A stretch of 32,629 bases of DNA from Acanthamoeba sp. SK_2022b. Lineage: Eukaryota; Discosea; Longamoebia; Acanthamoebidae. Position numbers and translations under genes: made by a program. The stretch covers positions 1-32,629 of the forward strand of contig JANDJZ010000555.1 in NCBI GenBank assembly GCA_027943245.1, in the 5' to 3' direction. A model generated the notes under the pieces. That model saw nothing but the letters and a program-made list of their open reading frames with translations. It ran no database searches and was not told where the DNA came from. Below, one piece after another: positions 31,179-32,629 of this stretch (position 1 is the first letter of the stretch; every line of letters starts with the position of its first letter).

Positions 31179-31467
31179 CAACAACCGGCGAGCCGGTGTT
31201 TCGTTGCTAGCCGTGCATCAGTTGTACAGGAAGACCCAGTCTGCAGAGGCCTCCATGGTTTTGCGTGAGTGGGTAAAGAGTTGGTGTGCGGAGGGCGCGG
31301 TGCTCGACAGCCGCAAGAACAGCGCACCGCCCTCACCACCCCCACCAAGAAGGTTGAGTCCGATTCTGCTTCGTCTACTAGGTCCCAACTGCGAGTCATC
31401 ACTATCGTCACGCAGATAAAAGGTGGTGGAACAAACGAAACTAGGGAGAAGAGGAGGTTCTGCGCGT

Positions 31468-32629
31468 TTATTTCTTGGGGCCGTGGATGGTGTTGAGGAA
31501 AGCGTCGAGGTCGAGCCCTTTCAGCTTCTCGACCACACTGGCAGACTCTCGTGCGTGTCCTGCTCCCTCAACGGCCGTCACGTTCTCCTTGTCCCCTTCC
31601 CGCGCTGAGGAAGGCCTTATTGTTGTTGTTGTTGATGACGACGATGCTGTCACCTCGCCCTTCTCGCCCAGCGCCGCCATCTCTTCTTCCTCGTCATCCT
31701 CGGCAATGACCTTGCCGTCGTCATGGTCTTCGTCGTCGTCGGAGGCGTCGACCCCTGACATAGGGGCAGTGACTGTAGCTGCGCCGGTGGGCGCGCCTTC
31801 GCCGTTGTCGTCATCGTCGTCGTCCGTGTCTTCGTCGTCGGTGATGCTGAACACGTCGTCGTACTCGTCGATGATCTTCTCGTACTGGTCGCCCGGCGCC
31901 TGACCCTCGCCCTCCTCTTCGTCCAGCGTCTCCGAATCTACAAAACATTCAGATTAAATTATAAATAAACAAATCGCAAATGGTTAAATAAATAAAATAA
32001 AATAAAATAAAATAAAATAAAATGATAAACGAAAAGCCACGCACCCCATTGGCTGAGGAGCGCCTCGAAGGCGGGCCCGTGAGTAATAGCCTCCACGATT
32101 TCCTCGATCGTCTTGGTTTGCTGCTGTTGCTGCTGTTGCGCGGCGAGTGCGGCTGCTTCGGCCTCCCTCGCCCGCTGCTCCTCCTTCTGCTCGGCCTCGC
32201 TGCGCAGGTTCCGGTTGATCTGTTCGGCCAGCTTCTCCGGCAGGTCCGAGTTGAGCAGCAGCTCGAAGAAGCTGTCGTCCAGCACCATCATCTCCTCCCC
32301 GCCGGCCTCCTGCGAGCCCCCCCCCCCGAACAAACCAACCAACAATCGCCACGTCAGCAACTGCCGCTGCCACACGATCAAGGGAGAGCTACGCACGAAG
32401 AGGGAGTCGGCCGAGTCGGCCGCTGTGTCGACGGTGGATGTGGCGGTGGTGGTGGAGGCGGTGACCGAGGAAATGGCGGCGGCGACGGCCGGGGCGGCGG
32501 TGGGCGGGGCGGAGGTGCGGGGCATCTTGCTGGAAGGCCCGATCACCTCCGTGGCGTCAGCGTCGACCTTTCGCTTGCGCGGCGTCTGCCGTTTCCGCTT
32601 CGACGACGGCGATGACGACGTCGATAGCG
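31468..32629 (-). CDS. Acidic, low-complexity, probably nuclear protein (5' partial)
   Basis: Three exons are visible on the minus strand: 32627-32397 (frame open to the window edge), 32309-32045 and 31937-31468, joining in phase and ending at TAA 31468-31470. The first part is basic (SSKRKRQTPRKRKVDAD), a likely nuclear localisation signal, then Ala/Thr-rich. The second exon has a conserved-looking helix block (MVLDDSFFELLLNSDLPEKL), a short polyQ run and KTIEEIVEAITHGPAFEALL. The last exon is strongly acidic (ITDDEDTDDDDDDNGEG) and ends KGLDLDAFLNTIHGPKK. I do not recognise the family. The acidic blocks suggest a chromatin or transcription role, but that is a guess. It converges on the XRCC2-like gene. 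Confidence 0.7.
31986..32023. repeat. (AAAAT)n microsatellite in intron
   Basis: Seven or so AAAAT/AATAA units lie in the last intron of the acidic protein gene. Confidence 0.92.

Noticed and set aside
31105..31419. Possible extra 3' exon after the XRCC2-like gene (MVLREWVKSWCAEGAVL)
   Set aside because: The modelled last exon already ends in TGA at 31176-31178, and the open frame here has no family signal. It is more likely 3' UTR.
31623..31860. GTC/GAC trinucleotide runs resembling a triplet repeat
   Set aside because: They encode the Asp/Glu-rich acidic segment of the minus-strand protein and are imperfect, so coding composition explains them.
1..32629. CRISPR arrays, bacterial operons, prophage or IS elements
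   Set aside because: Spliced introns throughout and eukaryotic domains make this nuclear eukaryotic DNA; no such arrays or terminal inverted repeats were seen.

Overview
The window looks like nuclear DNA of a GC-rich, intron-dense free-living amoeba. Acanthamoeba is the best guess, inferred from gene style and not from a database match. Genes lie close together on both strands. Most have several short introns, and many introns open with GTACGT-like donors and close with CAG or TAG. Exon joins given here were worked out by hand from splice sites and codon phase.

Layout. At 1-2502 (+, 5' end outside the window) and 3815-6877 (+) are two tandem paralogues encoding RCC1 repeats followed by two BTB domains. 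A decayed or badly modelled secreted-protein locus lies between them (2850-3563). At 6977-7471 (-) and 7722-8453 (+) is a divergent pair of intronless genes: a 164-residue protein I do not recognise and a four-helix membrane protein. At 8607-10668 (-) is a monoglyceride-lipase-like hydrolase whose nucleophile serine is missing. At 11327-13063 (-) is a TPR protein of kinesin-light-chain type. At 13447-15480 (+) is an ADP-ribosylglycohydrolase that continues into a proline-rich segment and a WH2-like actin-binding motif. At 15539-16912 (+) is a RING1/RNF2 (Polycomb PRC1) homologue with both its RING and its RAWUL end. At 17076-18887 (+) is a second monoglyceride-lipase-like hydrolase with an intact triad. 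At 18982-25647 (+) are three tandem ten-exon F-box/RCC1 paralogues. At 25765-26684 (+) is a small single-span membrane protein. At 27276-29214 (+) is a UBC12-like E2 fused to a NEDD8/ubiquitin-like domain that ends in GGG. At 29493-31178 (+) is an XRCC2-like RecA-family protein. At 31468-32629 (-, 5' end outside the window) is an acidic, probably nuclear protein.

How the genes may relate. Several products belong to ubiquitin or NEDD8 chemistry: BTB proteins (typical CUL3 adaptors), F-box proteins (typical CUL1/SKP1 adaptors), a RING1-type E3 and a NEDD8-type E2 carrying its own Ubl. This may be chance in a compact genome, or local expansion of RCC1 genes near unrelated ubiquitin genes. The most unusual items are the E2-Ubl fusion, the ADP-ribosylglycohydrolase-WH2 fusion and the serine-less hydrolase.
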